DNA of 64,000 nt from Streptomyces physcomitrii (GTDB lineage: Bacteria > Actinomycetota > Actinomycetes > Streptomycetales > Streptomycetaceae): positions 1 through 64,000 of the forward strand of contig NZ_JAAWWP010000020.1 of the NCBI RefSeq assembly GCF_012273655.1, written 5' to 3'. The notes under the pieces were generated by a model. It was not told where the DNA came from, searched no databases, and saw nothing but the letters and a program-made list of their open reading frames with translations. A program made the position numbers and the translations under genes. This document shows positions 32,391-41,563 of the stretch, piece after piece (within the stretch, counting starts at the first letter, position 1; the number at the start of each line of letters is the position of its first letter).

Positions 32391-32897
32391 TCAGTGACCC
32401 CCGCTTTCCTGGAAGCGCTTGTACGAACGGTCGATCTCCGTCTCCGCCTCGGTCCGGCCCACCCAGTCGGCGCCCTCGACGGACTTGCCGGGCTCCAGGT
32501 CCTTGTAGACCTCGAAGAAGTGCTGGATCTCCAGGCGGTCGAACTCGGAGACGTGGTGGATGTCGCGCAGATGCTCCACCCGCGGGTCCGAGGCGGGCAC
32601 ACACAGCAGCTTGTCGTCGCCGCCGGCCTCGTCCGTCATCCGGAACATGCCGATGGCCCGGCACTTGATGAGACAGCCCGGGAAGGTCGGCTCCTCTAGG
32701 ATGACGAGCGCGTCCAGCGGGTCGCCGTCCTCGCCGAGGGTGTTCTCGACGAAGCCGTAGTCGGCCGGGTAGCTGGTCGAGGTGAAGAGGCGACGGTCCA
32801 GGCGGATCCGACCGGTCTCGTGGTCCACCTCGTACTTGTTGCGCGAACCCTTCGGGATCTCGATGACGACGTCGAACTCCACCGGTGGCTCCTCCAT
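32391..32897 (-). CDS. ppa: inorganic pyrophosphatase, family I
   Basis: A 168-residue type I soluble pyrophosphatase. Signature residues: VVIEIPKGSRNKYEVDHETG, ADYGFVENTLGEDGDPLDAL (D-G-D-P-L-D metal site), and K in YKDLEPGKSVEG. It hydrolyses PPi and drives biosynthesis. ATG 32897 is chosen; a GTG three codons earlier is possible. No ribosome-binding site precedes either start, so a leaderless mRNA is likely. It is divergent from the carboxypeptidase gene across 70 bases. Confidence 0.96.
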   Translation of the reverse strand: MEEPPVEFDVVIEIPKGSRNKYEVDHETGRIRLDRRLFTSTSYPADYGFVENTLGEDGDPLDALVILEEPTFPGCLIKCRAIGMFRMTDEAGGDDKLLCVPASDPRVEHLRDIHHVSEFDRLEIQHFFEVYKDLEPGKSVEGADWVGRTEAETEIDRSYKRFQESGGH

Positions 32898-32967
32898 GAT
32901 CAACACATACGTCTGGTGGTTAAGTGTCCCTCACGCAGGTGTGTGATCGCGAAAGGGGCTGGTCTTC

Positions 32968-34464
32968 GTGCCAGAGCTGAAGCCTCGGCTGCGGCCGTGG
33001 CCGTCGCTGAAGCAGCGGGCCGCGTCGCTGTCCGGCCGGGGACACCTTCCGTTCACGGCGGCTGCGGCCGTGGCCGGTCTCGTGCTCTCGGCCGTCCTGG
33101 TGGCGGCGGGCGGACCCTGGGACTCCACGGGTCAGCGTAAGGCCGAGAGCGCGCGTGCGGCCGCCGAGGAGGGCGCAGGTGGTGCAGATCACGGCCACCG
33201 GCCCGCCCCCGGAGGCCCGCACTCCGCGCCCAGCGCCCCGCCCGTCCTCGACTCCCTCGGCGCCTCGGCACACGCCGCCGACGCGCCCGCGGGCCGCCGG
33301 CTCGCCGAGGTCCTGAAGCCCCTGCTCTCCGATCGCGCCCTCGGCGAGCGGCGCGCGGTCTCGGTGACCGACGCGGGCAGCGGCCGCGAGCTGTACGGCA
33401 AGGACGCGGGCGCCGCCTTCACCCCCGCCTCCACCACCAAGATCGCCACCGGCACCGCGGTGCTCTCCGCGGCCGGGCCCGACCACCGCCTGCGCACCCG
33501 CACCGTCCTCGGCCCCGGCTCCCGGGTCACCCTCGTCGGCGGCGGCGACCCCACCCTGACCGCCCGGTCCGACGCCGAGGGCAACGCCTCGCTGCGCACC
33601 CTGGCCGCCGCCACCGCGAAGGAACTCCGGCGCCGCGGCGTCGGGAAGGCCGAACTCGCCTACGACGCCTCGCTGTTCCGCGGCGAACGGCTGCACCCCA
33701 TCGGGCGCAACGAGAACCTCGCCCCCGTCACCGCCCTCATGGCCGACCAGGGGCGCCTGGACGACTCCACCGGCGGCACCGCCGAGCGCGCCGAGGACCC
33801 CGCCGCCGACGCCGCCCGCGCCTTCGCCGGGTTCCTGCGCGCCGAGGGCGTCAGGACCGAGGGCAGGCCCGCCGGGAAGCGCGCCCCGAAGAAGAGCGAA
33901 GCGCTCGCCTCGGTCTCCTCGCCGCCGCTGTCCGCCCTGGTCGAGCGGATGCTGACGCACAGCGACAACGACATCGCCGAGGCCCTCGCCCGCCAGGTCG
34001 CCGTCGCCGCCGGGCGCCCCGCCGACTTCGCGGGCGCGGGCAAGGCCGTCCGCGCGGAGCTGGCCGCCCTGCAACTCCCGCTCGAAGGCGCCCGCTTCGC
34101 CGACGGCAGCGGACTCGACCGCGCCGACCGGCTCTCCGCGAAGCTGCTCACCGCCCTGCTCACCCGGGCGGCCGACCCGGACCGGCCGGGACTGCGCCCC
34201 GTCCTGACCGGACTGCCGGTCGCCGCCTTCACCGGCACCCTCGCCCACCGCTACGACAAGGAGGGCCAGCGGCAGGGCACCGGCCTGGTCCGCGCCAAGA
34301 CCGGCACCCTCACCGGGGTGAACACCCTCGCCGGCAGCGTCGTCGACCGCGAGGGGCGGCTGCTCGTCTTCGCCTTCATGACCTCCGGCTCCACCGCCCC
34401 CGGCGAGACCCAGGCCGCCATGGACCGGATGGCCTCGGCGCTCGCCGACTGCGGCTGCCGGTAG
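32968..34464 (+). CDS. dacB: D-alanyl-D-alanine carboxypeptidase/endopeptidase (PBP4 type)
   Basis: A 498-residue class C penicillin-binding protein. A membrane/export segment lies at about 30-48 (AAAAVAGLVLSAVLVAAGG). The active-site motifs are SxxK in PASTTKIATG, SxN in THSDNDIAEALA, and KTG in VRAKTGTLTGVN. The Thr-Leu-Val-Gly-Gly-Gly-Asp-Pro-Thr-Leu block is typical of the S13 family. It trims or cleaves peptidoglycan peptides outside the membrane. A hairpin terminator follows at 34470-34496. Confidence 0.95.
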   Translation: MPELKPRLRPWPSLKQRAASLSGRGHLPFTAAAAVAGLVLSAVLVAAGGPWDSTGQRKAESARAAAEEGAGGADHGHRPAPGGPHSAPSAPPVLDSLGASAHAADAPAGRRLAEVLKPLLSDRALGERRAVSVTDAGSGRELYGKDAGAAFTPASTTKIATGTAVLSAAGPDHRLRTRTVLGPGSRVTLVGGGDPTLTARSDAEGNASLRTLAAATAKELRRRGVGKAELAYDASLFRGERLHPIGRNENLAPVTALMADQGRLDDSTGGTAERAEDPAADAARAFAGFLRAEGVRTEGRPAGKRAPKKSEALASVSSPPLSALVERMLTHSDNDIAEALARQVAVAAGRPADFAGAGKAVRAELAALQLPLEGARFADGSGLDRADRLSAKLLTALLTRAADPDRPGLRPVLTGLPVAAFTGTLAHRYDKEGQRQGTGLVRAKTGTLTGVNTLAGSVVDREGRLLVFAFMTSGSTAPGETQAAMDRMASALADCGCR

Positions 34465-34469
34465 GCCGG

Positions 34470-34496
34470 GGCCGGGGGTGCCGCCCGCCCCCGGCC
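34470..34496 (+). terminator. 9-bp stem hairpin after dacB
   Basis: GGCCGGGGG (34470-34478) and CCCCCGGCC (34488-34496), starting 6 bases after the dacB stop. Confidence 0.6.
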
Positions 34497-34556
34497 GGGA
34501 AGGACCGGGGGCGCCAACCACCTCCGGCCGGGCCCCCGACCACGTACGGTTGACGC

Positions 34557-35678
34557 ATGACGAGCATCGGTGGTGCGTCCGGGATGGTCGACTGGAATCT
34601 CGCGGTGGCGACCGCGACCCGGCTGGTGCGGCCGGGGCCGGAGGTGAGCCGCGACGAGGCCAGGGCTGTCGTCGCCGAGCTGCGCCGCCACGCCAAGGCC
34701 TCCGAGGAACACGTGCGGGAGTACACCCGGATGGGCGGCGAGGACATCCGGGACACCCCGGTCCTGGTGGTCGACAGAGCGGGCTGGGTACGGGCGAACG
34801 TCGCCGGGTTCCGGCAGATCCTCTCCCCGCTCCTGGACAAGATGCAGGAACGCCGCGGTGCCGGCCCCGGCCAGGCCGTCCTCGGCACCGTCGGCGGCAA
34901 GGTCACCGGCGTCGAACTCGGCATGCTGCTGAGCTTCCTCGCCTCCCGCGTCCTCGGCCAGTACGAGACCTTCGCGCCCGCCTCCCGGCACCTGCCCGCC
35001 GGGGAGAACGGCGGACGGCTGCTGCTCGTGGCCCCGAACATCGTGCACGTGGAGCGCGAACTCGACGTCGCCCCGCACGACTTCCGGCTCTGGGTCTGCC
35101 TGCACGAGGAGACCCACCGCACCCAGTTCTCCGCCGTGCCCTGGCTCCGGGACCACCTGGAGGGCGAGATCCAGTCGTTTCTCAGCGAGACCGAGGTCGA
35201 TCCGATGACCGTCCTCGAACGAGTCCGGGAGGCCGCCCAGTCGCTGTCCGGCGGCCGCCCCGAGGGCGAGGAGGGCGAGGGCCGCTCCCTGGTGGAGCTC
35301 GTGCAGACCCCCGCCCAGCGGGAGATCCTCGCCCGGGTCACCGCGGTGATGTCCCTGCTGGAGGGCCACGCCGACTATGTGATGGACGGTGTCGGGCCCG
35401 CCGTGGTGCCCTCCGTCGCCGAGATCCGCGAGAAGTTCCAGCAGCGCCGCGCCAAGGGCGCCTCCCGCCTCGACGCCGCGCTGCGCAAACTCCTCGGCCT
35501 CGACGCCAAGCTGCGCCAGTACCGCGACGGCGAGCGCTTCGTGCGCGCGGTCGTCAAGGAGGTCGGCATGGACGGCTTCAACCGGGTGTGGACCTCCCCC
35601 AACACGCTGCCCACCAAGGCGGAGATCGCCAAACCGGCGGACTGGGTCGCGAGGGTGCACCGTAAGGCAGAGTCCTGA
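34557..35678 (+). CDS. zinc-dependent metalloprotease (DUF2342 family)
   Basis: A 373-residue protein. The HExxH zinc motif is WVCLHEETHRTQF (His about 183 and 187). Other family landmarks are DWNLAVATATRLVRPGP at the N-terminus, GLLLSFL-like helices, LLLVAPNIVHVERELDV, and the C-terminal NRVWTSPNTLPTKAEI. The family is annotated as zinc-dependent metalloprotease or F420-biosynthesis-associated; the substrate is not known to me. It is conserved between dac and tilS in Streptomyces, suggesting a housekeeping link with the cell envelope or tRNA. Confidence 0.9.
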   Translation: MTSIGGASGMVDWNLAVATATRLVRPGPEVSRDEARAVVAELRRHAKASEEHVREYTRMGGEDIRDTPVLVVDRAGWVRANVAGFRQILSPLLDKMQERRGAGPGQAVLGTVGGKVTGVELGMLLSFLASRVLGQYETFAPASRHLPAGENGGRLLLVAPNIVHVERELDVAPHDFRLWVCLHEETHRTQFSAVPWLRDHLEGEIQSFLSETEVDPMTVLERVREAAQSLSGGRPEGEEGEGRSLVELVQTPAQREILARVTAVMSLLEGHADYVMDGVGPAVVPSVAEIREKFQQRRAKGASRLDAALRKLLGLDAKLRQYRDGERFVRAVVKEVGMDGFNRVWTSPNTLPTKAEIAKPADWVARVHRKAES

Positions 35679-35896
35679 GCGGGGCCCGCCGACGGCAGTA
35701 ATGCGCCCGGGCAATCACCCGTCCGAGGGAGCGTGGGGGCCGCTCTGGCGTGCAATGCTCGGACAACCCCGGGGCTCTGTCACCATCTAGGCACTCTGCG
35801 TGACAAGAGCTTGCCGGCGGCGGCCGGGCGAACCGGCGCCCCGACGGCCCGGCGGCAGCCCGAGGCAAGCCCCGAACTTGACGAAGGGAACCGGAC

Positions 35897-37036
35897 ATGG
35901 GTCCCCACCCCGCGGTCGCAGCGATACGCCTGGCGGTCCGCCGCGTCCTGCACGACATCCTCACCGAACACGCCCCGCGCCAGACCGAGCAGAGCCCCCG
36001 CCGGTCCGCCGCGGCAAGCCCCCAGGCGCCCGGCGCGAGCACCCCGGCCGGACTGCCGGGACCGCCCGCCCCGCTGGTCCTGGTCGCCTGCTCCGGGGGC
36101 GCCGACTCCATGGCGCTCGCCTCCGCCCTCGCCTTCGAGGCCCCCAAGCTCGGCATCCGGGCCGGCGGCGTCACCATCGACCACGGCCTCCAGGACGGCT
36201 CCGCCCTGCGCGCCGCCGAGGTCGCCCTGCGGCTGCGCACCCTCGGCCTCGACCCCGTGGAAACCGTCGCCGTCGACGTCGGCGCCGCCACCCGCGCCGC
36301 CCACGGCACCGAACCCCGCGGCGGCACCCGCGCCACCGGCGGCCCCGAGGCCGCCGCCCGCGACGCCCGCTACGCCGCCCTCGACGCCGTCGGCGAACGG
36401 CACGGCGCCGCCGCCATCCTGCTCGGCCACACCCGCGACGACCAGGCCGAGACCGTCCTGCTCGGGCTCGCCCGCGGCTCCGGCATCCGCTCGCTTTCCG
36501 GCATGGCCGCGGTCTCCGGCGGCCCCGGCGCCCCCGGCCGCTACCGCCGCCCCTTCCTCGGGCTCGACCGGCAGACCGCCCGCAAGGCCTGCCTCGTCCA
36601 GTCGCTGCCGGTCTGGGACGACCCGCACAACGCCGACCCCGCCTACACCCGCTCCCGGCTGCGCCACGAGGGCCTGCCCGCCCTGGAGAAGGCGCTCGGC
36701 AAGGGAGTCGTCGAAGCCCTCGCCCGCACCGCCCGGCTCTCCCGCGACGACGCCGACGCCCTCGACGAATGGGCGGGCCGCGCCGAGGAGAGCGTCCGCG
36801 ACGACGCCGGACTGCTGGAGTGCGCCAAACTCTCCGCGCTGCCCTGCGCGGTGCGCCGCCGGGTGCTGCGCCGCGCGGCCATCGAGGCGGGCGCGCCTGC
36901 CGGCTCCCTCTTCGCCCGGCACATCGAGGAGATCGACCGCCTCATCACCGGCTGGCGGGGCCAGGGCACCATCAACCTGCCGGGCAGAGTCAGCGCGCAG
37001 CGGCAGGGTGGCAGACTGGTCATCCGGCAGGGCTGA
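35897..37036 (+). CDS. tilS: tRNA(Ile)-lysidine synthase
   Basis: A 379-residue N-type PP-loop ATPase. The PP-loop is LVACSGGADSMALA (about residues 61-74). GHTRDDQAETVLLGLARGSG is the second family motif, and RPFLGLDRQTARKAC plus DPHNADPAYTRSRLR are typical of TilS. It converts C34 of tRNA-Ile(CAU) to lysidine, needed for AUA decoding, so it is essential. An insert rich in Gly/Ala/Thr lies near 140. hpt follows by 53 bases. Confidence 0.96.
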   Translation: MGPHPAVAAIRLAVRRVLHDILTEHAPRQTEQSPRRSAAASPQAPGASTPAGLPGPPAPLVLVACSGGADSMALASALAFEAPKLGIRAGGVTIDHGLQDGSALRAAEVALRLRTLGLDPVETVAVDVGAATRAAHGTEPRGGTRATGGPEAAARDARYAALDAVGERHGAAAILLGHTRDDQAETVLLGLARGSGIRSLSGMAAVSGGPGAPGRYRRPFLGLDRQTARKACLVQSLPVWDDPHNADPAYTRSRLRHEGLPALEKALGKGVVEALARTARLSRDDADALDEWAGRAEESVRDDAGLLECAKLSALPCAVRRRVLRRAAIEAGAPAGSLFARHIEEIDRLITGWRGQGTINLPGRVSAQRQGGRLVIRQG

Positions 37037-37089
37037 CAACAGGCCATCGAGGACCGGGTGGCCTTCAGCCGCTGGACGAGGCGAAAGTG

Positions 37090-37650
37090 ATGCGGGTGGA
37101 CGCGAAAGACATGGGCACCGACCTCAAATCGGTACTCGTCACCAAGGAAGAGATCGACACCAAACTGGCCGAACTGGCGGCCGCCGTCGACGAGGAGTAC
37201 GCGGGCAAGGACCTCCTCCTGGTCGGGGTCCTCAAGGGCGCCGTCATGGTGATGGCGGACCTGGCACGCGCCCTGTCGACCCCGGTGACCATGGACTGGA
37301 TGGCGGTCTCCTCGTACGGCGCGGGCACCCAGTCCTCCGGGGTGGTGCGGATCCTCAAGGACCTCGACACCGACATCAAGGGCAGGCACGTCCTGATCGT
37401 CGAGGACATCATCGACTCCGGGCTCACGCTCTCCTGGCTGATCTCCAACCTGGGTTCGCGGGAGCCCGCCTCGCTCAAGGTGTGCACCCTGCTGCGCAAG
37501 CCGGACGCCGCCAAGGTCTCCATCGACGTCGAGTGGGTCGGCTTCGACATCCCGAACGAGTTCGTCGTCGGCTACGGCCTCGACTACGCGGAGAAGTACC
37601 GCAACCTCCCCTTCGTCGGCACCCTCGCCCCGCACGTCTACGGGGGCTGA
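37090..37650 (+). CDS. hpt: hypoxanthine phosphoribosyltransferase
   Basis: A 186-residue enzyme. The PRPP-binding loop is VLIVEDIIDSGLTLSWL, the flexible loop WMAVSSYGAGTQSSG, and the base-binding region WVGFDIPNEFVVGYGLDYAE. It salvages hypoxanthine and guanine. ATG 37090 (GAGG 8 bases upstream) is chosen over the preceding GTG. The order tilS-hpt-ftsH is conserved across bacteria. Confidence 0.97.
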   Translation: MRVDAKDMGTDLKSVLVTKEEIDTKLAELAAAVDEEYAGKDLLLVGVLKGAVMVMADLARALSTPVTMDWMAVSSYGAGTQSSGVVRILKDLDTDIKGRHVLIVEDIIDSGLTLSWLISNLGSREPASLKVCTLLRKPDAAKVSIDVEWVGFDIPNEFVVGYGLDYAEKYRNLPFVGTLAPHVYGG

Positions 37651-37858
37651 CCCCCGTCCGTACCACTGGGGGCCGCCGTGCCTCCGGGGCCGGTACGGGG
37701 GCGGGAACCCTCGCGGGGCGCCCGCCGTTGGAGCTTGCGAAGACGGCTCAGGTGTCCGTCCCCGCAGCAACGGGTGACAAAGCTGGGGTACCGTCCGAAG
37801 AACACTCTTTACCAAACTCACTATGGCAGGAGGGACGGGGCGGCACCGCTCCGTATGG

Positions 37859-39913
37859 ATGGACGTGAAGCGATACTTCCGTGGGCCGGTCATGTGGATC
37901 GTGCTGGCCGTCCTCGCCGTGGTCGTGTTGATGACGGTCGTCGGTTCGTCCGGCGGCCACAAGACGGTGGACACCGGCCAGGTCGTCCAGGCAATCGACG
38001 ACAACCAGGTGAAGTCGGCCAAGCTGACCACCGGTGACGAACACAACATCAAGGTAGAGCTCAAAAAGGGCCAGAAGGTCGAGGGCAGCTCCAAGATCCA
38101 GGCGAGCTACATCGGCGACCAGGGCGTCGAACTCGCCAAGGACCTGCAGGCCAAGTACGAGGACAAGCAGATCCCGGACGGGTACACCGTCTCGCCCTCG
38201 AAGCAGAACCCCTTCGTCGGGATCCTGCTCTCGCTGCTCCCCTTCGTCCTCATCGTCGTCGTCTTCCTGTTCCTGATGAACCAGATGCAGGGCGGCGGCT
38301 CCCGGGTGATGAACTTCGGGAAGTCCAAGGCGAAGCTCATCACCAAGGACACCCCGAAGACGACCTTCTCCGACGTGGCGGGCTCCGACGAGGCCGTCGA
38401 GGAGCTCCAGGAGATCAAGGAGTTCCTCCAGGAGCCGGCGAAGTTCCAGGCCGTCGGCGCCAAGATCCCCAAGGGCGTGCTCCTGTACGGCCCGCCCGGA
38501 ACCGGCAAGACGCTCCTCGCGCGCGCCGTCGCGGGCGAGGCGGGCGTGCCGTTCTACTCGATCTCCGGCTCCGACTTCGTCGAGATGTTCGTCGGTGTCG
38601 GCGCCTCCCGGGTGCGCGACCTCTTCGAGCAGGCCAAGGCGAACGCCCCGGCCATCGTCTTCGTCGACGAGATCGACGCCGTCGGACGGCACCGCGGCGC
38701 GGGCCTCGGCGGCGGTCACGACGAGCGCGAGCAGACGCTCAACCAGCTCCTCGTGGAGATGGACGGCTTCGACGTGAAGGGCGGCGTCATCCTGATCGCC
38801 GCCACCAACCGGCCGGACATCCTCGACCCGGCGCTGCTGCGCCCGGGCCGCTTCGACCGGCAGATCGCGGTCGACCGCCCCGACATGCAGGGCCGCCTGG
38901 AGATCCTCAAGGTGCACCAGAAGGGCAAGCCCGTCGCCCAGGACGTCGACCTCTCGGCCGTCGCCCGCCGCACCCCCGGCTTCACCGGTGCCGACCTGAG
39001 CAACGTCCTCAACGAGGCCGCCCTGCTCACCGCGCGCAGCAACCAGAAGCTCATCGACAACCACATGCTCGACGAGGCGATCGACCGCGTGGTGGCCGGA
39101 CCGCAGAAGCGGACCCGGATCATGTCGGACAAGGAGAAGAAGATCACCGCGTACCACGAGGGCGGTCACGCCCTGGTCGCGGCGGCCTCACCCAACTCCG
39201 ACCCGGTGCACAAGATCACGATCCTCTCCCGGGGCCGTGCGCTCGGCTACACCATGGTCCTGCCCGACGAGGACAAGTACTCCACCACGCGCAACGAGAT
39301 GCTCGACCAGCTCGCGTACATGCTGGGCGGCCGCGCCGCGGAGGAGCTCGTCTTCCACGACCCGACCACCGGCGCCGCCAACGACATCGAGAAGGCCACC
39401 GCCACGGCCCGCGCGATGGTCACGCAGTACGGCATGACCGAGCGGCTCGGCGCGATCAAGTTCGGCGGCGACAACACCGAGCCCTTCCTGGGCCGGGAGA
39501 TGGCGCACCAGCGCGACTACTCGGAAGAGGTCGCCGCGCTCGTCGACGAAGAGGTCAAGAAGCTCATCGAGAACGCGCACAACGAGGCCTGGGAGATCCT
39601 GGTCGAGAACCGCGACGTCCTCGACAACCTGGTCCTCGCCCTCCTGGAGAAGGAGACGCTGGGCAAGGAGGAGATCGCCGAGGTCTTCGCCCCCATCGTC
39701 AAGCGGCCCGCCCGCCCGGCGTGGACCGGTTCCTCCCGCCGTACGCCCTCGACCCGTCCGCCGGTGCTCTCCCCCAAGGAGCTGTCCCTGACGAACGGCG
39801 CCAACGGCACCCCGGCGGTGACCGGTCCGGCGGGTGCCGCTCCCGCGGACACCCCGCCGGAGCTCACCAAGCCCGACGCCACCCCCGCCCCGGAGGACCG
39901 TCCGGAGGCCTGA
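37859..39913 (+). CDS. ftsH: ATP-dependent zinc metalloprotease FtsH
   Basis: About 684 residues from ATG 37859; an in-frame ATG at 37823 would add 12. Two membrane segments (PVMWIVLAVLAVVVLMTVVG near 11-30; ILLSLLPFVLIVVVFLFLMN near 122-141) enclose a periplasm-side domain. Walker A is GPPGTGKT (about 210), Walker B VDEIDAVG, the SRH NRPDILDPALLRPGRFD, and the zinc site HEGGH (about 434). The C-terminal tail is Pro/Thr/Ala-rich and unconserved. It degrades misfolded and regulatory membrane proteins. Neither start has a good ribosome-binding site. A strong hairpin terminator follows. Confidence 0.96.
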   Translation: MDVKRYFRGPVMWIVLAVLAVVVLMTVVGSSGGHKTVDTGQVVQAIDDNQVKSAKLTTGDEHNIKVELKKGQKVEGSSKIQASYIGDQGVELAKDLQAKYEDKQIPDGYTVSPSKQNPFVGILLSLLPFVLIVVVFLFLMNQMQGGGSRVMNFGKSKAKLITKDTPKTTFSDVAGSDEAVEELQEIKEFLQEPAKFQAVGAKIPKGVLLYGPPGTGKTLLARAVAGEAGVPFYSISGSDFVEMFVGVGASRVRDLFEQAKANAPAIVFVDEIDAVGRHRGAGLGGGHDEREQTLNQLLVEMDGFDVKGGVILIAATNRPDILDPALLRPGRFDRQIAVDRPDMQGRLEILKVHQKGKPVAQDVDLSAVARRTPGFTGADLSNVLNEAALLTARSNQKLIDNHMLDEAIDRVVAGPQKRTRIMSDKEKKITAYHEGGHALVAAASPNSDPVHKITILSRGRALGYTMVLPDEDKYSTTRNEMLDQLAYMLGGRAAEELVFHDPTTGAANDIEKATATARAMVTQYGMTERLGAIKFGGDNTEPFLGREMAHQRDYSEEVAALVDEEVKKLIENAHNEAWEILVENRDVLDNLVLALLEKETLGKEEIAEVFAPIVKRPARPAWTGSSRRTPSTRPPVLSPKELSLTNGANGTPAVTGPAGAAPADTPPELTKPDATPAPEDRPEA

Positions 39914-39952
39914 CCTCCCGGATCGTCCCGGTGCCGGATGGGCCCGGAATGG

Positions 39953-39992
39953 ATGCCGCGGCCCCCAGGTTCTAGCCTGGGGGCCGCGGCAT
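39953..39992 (+). terminator. 17-bp perfect hairpin after ftsH
   Basis: Arms 39953-39969 (ATGCCGCGGCCCCCAGG) and 39976-39992 are exact reverse complements with a TTCTAG loop, followed by a T-rich ATTTCGTTT-like tail. It is a textbook intrinsic terminator, separating ftsH from folE. Confidence 0.9.
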
Positions 39993-40034
39993 TTCGTTTA
40001 TGTCCGCCTGTCACACCCGAGGAACGAGGCACAG

Positions 40035-40640
40035 ATGACCGATCCGGTGACCCTGGACGGCGAGGGAAGCATCGGCACCTTCGACGAGAAGCGTGCTCAG
40101 AACGCCGTACGGGAACTGCTCATTGCGGTCGGCGAGGACCCGGACCGCGAGGGCCTGCGGGAGACCCCGGCACGGGTGGCCCGGGCCTACCGCGAGATCT
40201 TCGCCGGGCTGTGGCAGGAGCCCGAGGACGTCCTGACGACGACCTTCGACCTGGGGCACGACGAGATGGTCCTGGTGAAGGACATCGAGGTGATGTCCTC
40301 CTGCGAGCATCATCTGGTCCCCTTCGTCGGGGTCGCCCACGTCGGCTACATCCCGTCCTCGGACGGCAAGATCACCGGACTGTCCAAGCTGGCCCGCCTG
40401 GTGGACGTGTACGCCCGCCGCCCGCAGGTCCAGGAGCGCCTGACCACGCAGATCGCCGACTCGCTGATGCACATACTGGAGCCGCGCGGGGTGATCGTGG
40501 TGGTGGAGTGCGAGCACATGTGCATGACCATGCGCGGGGTGCGCAAGCCGGGCGCGAAGACCCTCACCTCGGCGGTCCGGGGCCAGTTGCGCCACCCGGC
40601 GACCCGGGCCGAGGCGATGAGCCTGATCATGGCGCGCTGA
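40035..40640 (+). CDS. folE: GTP cyclohydrolase I (FolE type)
   Basis: A 201-residue enzyme. Zinc ligands lie in VMSSCEHHLVPF and VVVECEHMCMTMRG; the GTP-binding region is GLSKLARLVDVYARRPQVQE. It makes dihydroneopterin triphosphate, the first folate intermediate. ATG 40035 has GAGG 7 bases upstream. The other folate genes (folP, folB, folK) lie 2-5 kb away on the minus strand. It is the zinc-dependent form, relevant because a zinc-starvation locus lies in the window. Confidence 0.97.
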   Translation: MTDPVTLDGEGSIGTFDEKRAQNAVRELLIAVGEDPDREGLRETPARVARAYREIFAGLWQEPEDVLTTTFDLGHDEMVLVKDIEVMSSCEHHLVPFVGVAHVGYIPSSDGKITGLSKLARLVDVYARRPQVQERLTTQIADSLMHILEPRGVIVVVECEHMCMTMRGVRKPGAKTLTSAVRGQLRHPATRAEAMSLIMAR

Positions 40641-40814
40641 ACCGGTTCTGCCGGGGTGCTCGCCGGACTGCCGCCGTGCTGCGCGCCGGATTGCCGCCGG
40701 GTGCTCGCCGGGCTGACCGCCGGGTCCTGCCTGCCGGGGTGCCCCCGGGTCCTGCCGGGGGGCGCCCGGGCCGACCTCCGGTCCCTGCCGGCTGCTGTAC
40801 CGGGGGTGTTCGGC

Positions 40815-41501
40815 TCAGCCCTCCGACTCGCCCCAGGCCGTCGACCCCTCCGCCGCGCCGTTGCCCGCGTACTTGGCCGTGAAACCGCGCGACAGGGGCC
40901 TGCCGCCCGGGAGCCGGGTGCGCGGGGTGCAGGCGGCCTCGCCGTTGACGGTGGTGCGGGCGGCGCACAGGGGGGTGCCCTCGGGGGTGGTGAAGGTGAT
41001 CCGCGCGTCGGCGATCCCGGTGCCCTCGGCCTCGACCGTCAGGTGGGCGCGCAGCGGCCCCGCGGTGAGCGAGCGCACCGGCTCCGTCTCCAGATCGGTG
41101 GCGTAGCGGGCCCGGGCCGGGAGCGCGCAGGCGGCGAGCAGCCCGCTCCAGTGCCGACCGGCCGGGCAGGGCTTGCGGTACGGGGTCTTCCCGGAGCAGC
41201 GGTAGAACCAGCCCGGGGCCGCGCCGTCCGGCCGGATGTCCGCCCCGGTCGCGGGACCGCCGAGGCAGGGGCCCGGGAGCTTGCCGCTGTCCCCGGCGGC
41301 GGGCGCGCCGGGGGCGGCCGCGGCGGAGAGGGGGGCGGCCACGGCGCGGGCGGCCGAGAAGGAGGCGGCAGCGACCGCGGGGGAGGCGGGAGCGACCGCG
41401 GGGGAGTGGCGGGCGAGGGCGTCCGCCGGGGAGGCGAGGGTGGCGGTGCTCGCGCAGAGGAGCGCGGCGCCGAGTGCCGTGGCGGTGGTGCGCAGGGTCA
41501 T
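40815..41501 (-). CDS. secreted protein with chitin-binding-like and Ig-like domains
   Basis: A 228-residue protein from ATG 41501. The signal peptide is LRTTATALGAALLCASTATL with cleavage near ADA. A low-complexity Ala/Pro/Ser linker reaches about residue 75. Residues 76-130 contain GPCLGGP, GWFYRCSGKTPYRKPCPAGR and ACALP, a cysteine pattern like carbohydrate-binding module 14 (peritrophin-A). Residues about 140-225 look like a bacterial Ig-like domain (LTVEAEGTGIADARITFTTP, NGEAACTPRT, SRGFTAKYAG). Chitin binding is inferred from the pattern only. Confidence 0.72.
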   Translation of the reverse strand: MTLRTTATALGAALLCASTATLASPADALARHSPAVAPASPAVAAASFSAARAVAAPLSAAAAPGAPAAGDSGKLPGPCLGGPATGADIRPDGAAPGWFYRCSGKTPYRKPCPAGRHWSGLLAACALPARARYATDLETEPVRSLTAGPLRAHLTVEAEGTGIADARITFTTPEGTPLCAARTTVNGEAACTPRTRLPGGRPLSRGFTAKYAGNGAAEGSTAWGESEG

Positions 41502-41563
41502 GGGCCCTAAGTTACGCACCGGCTACGCAAGGTGAGAGATGGGCGGACGGGGCGCCCGGTGGC

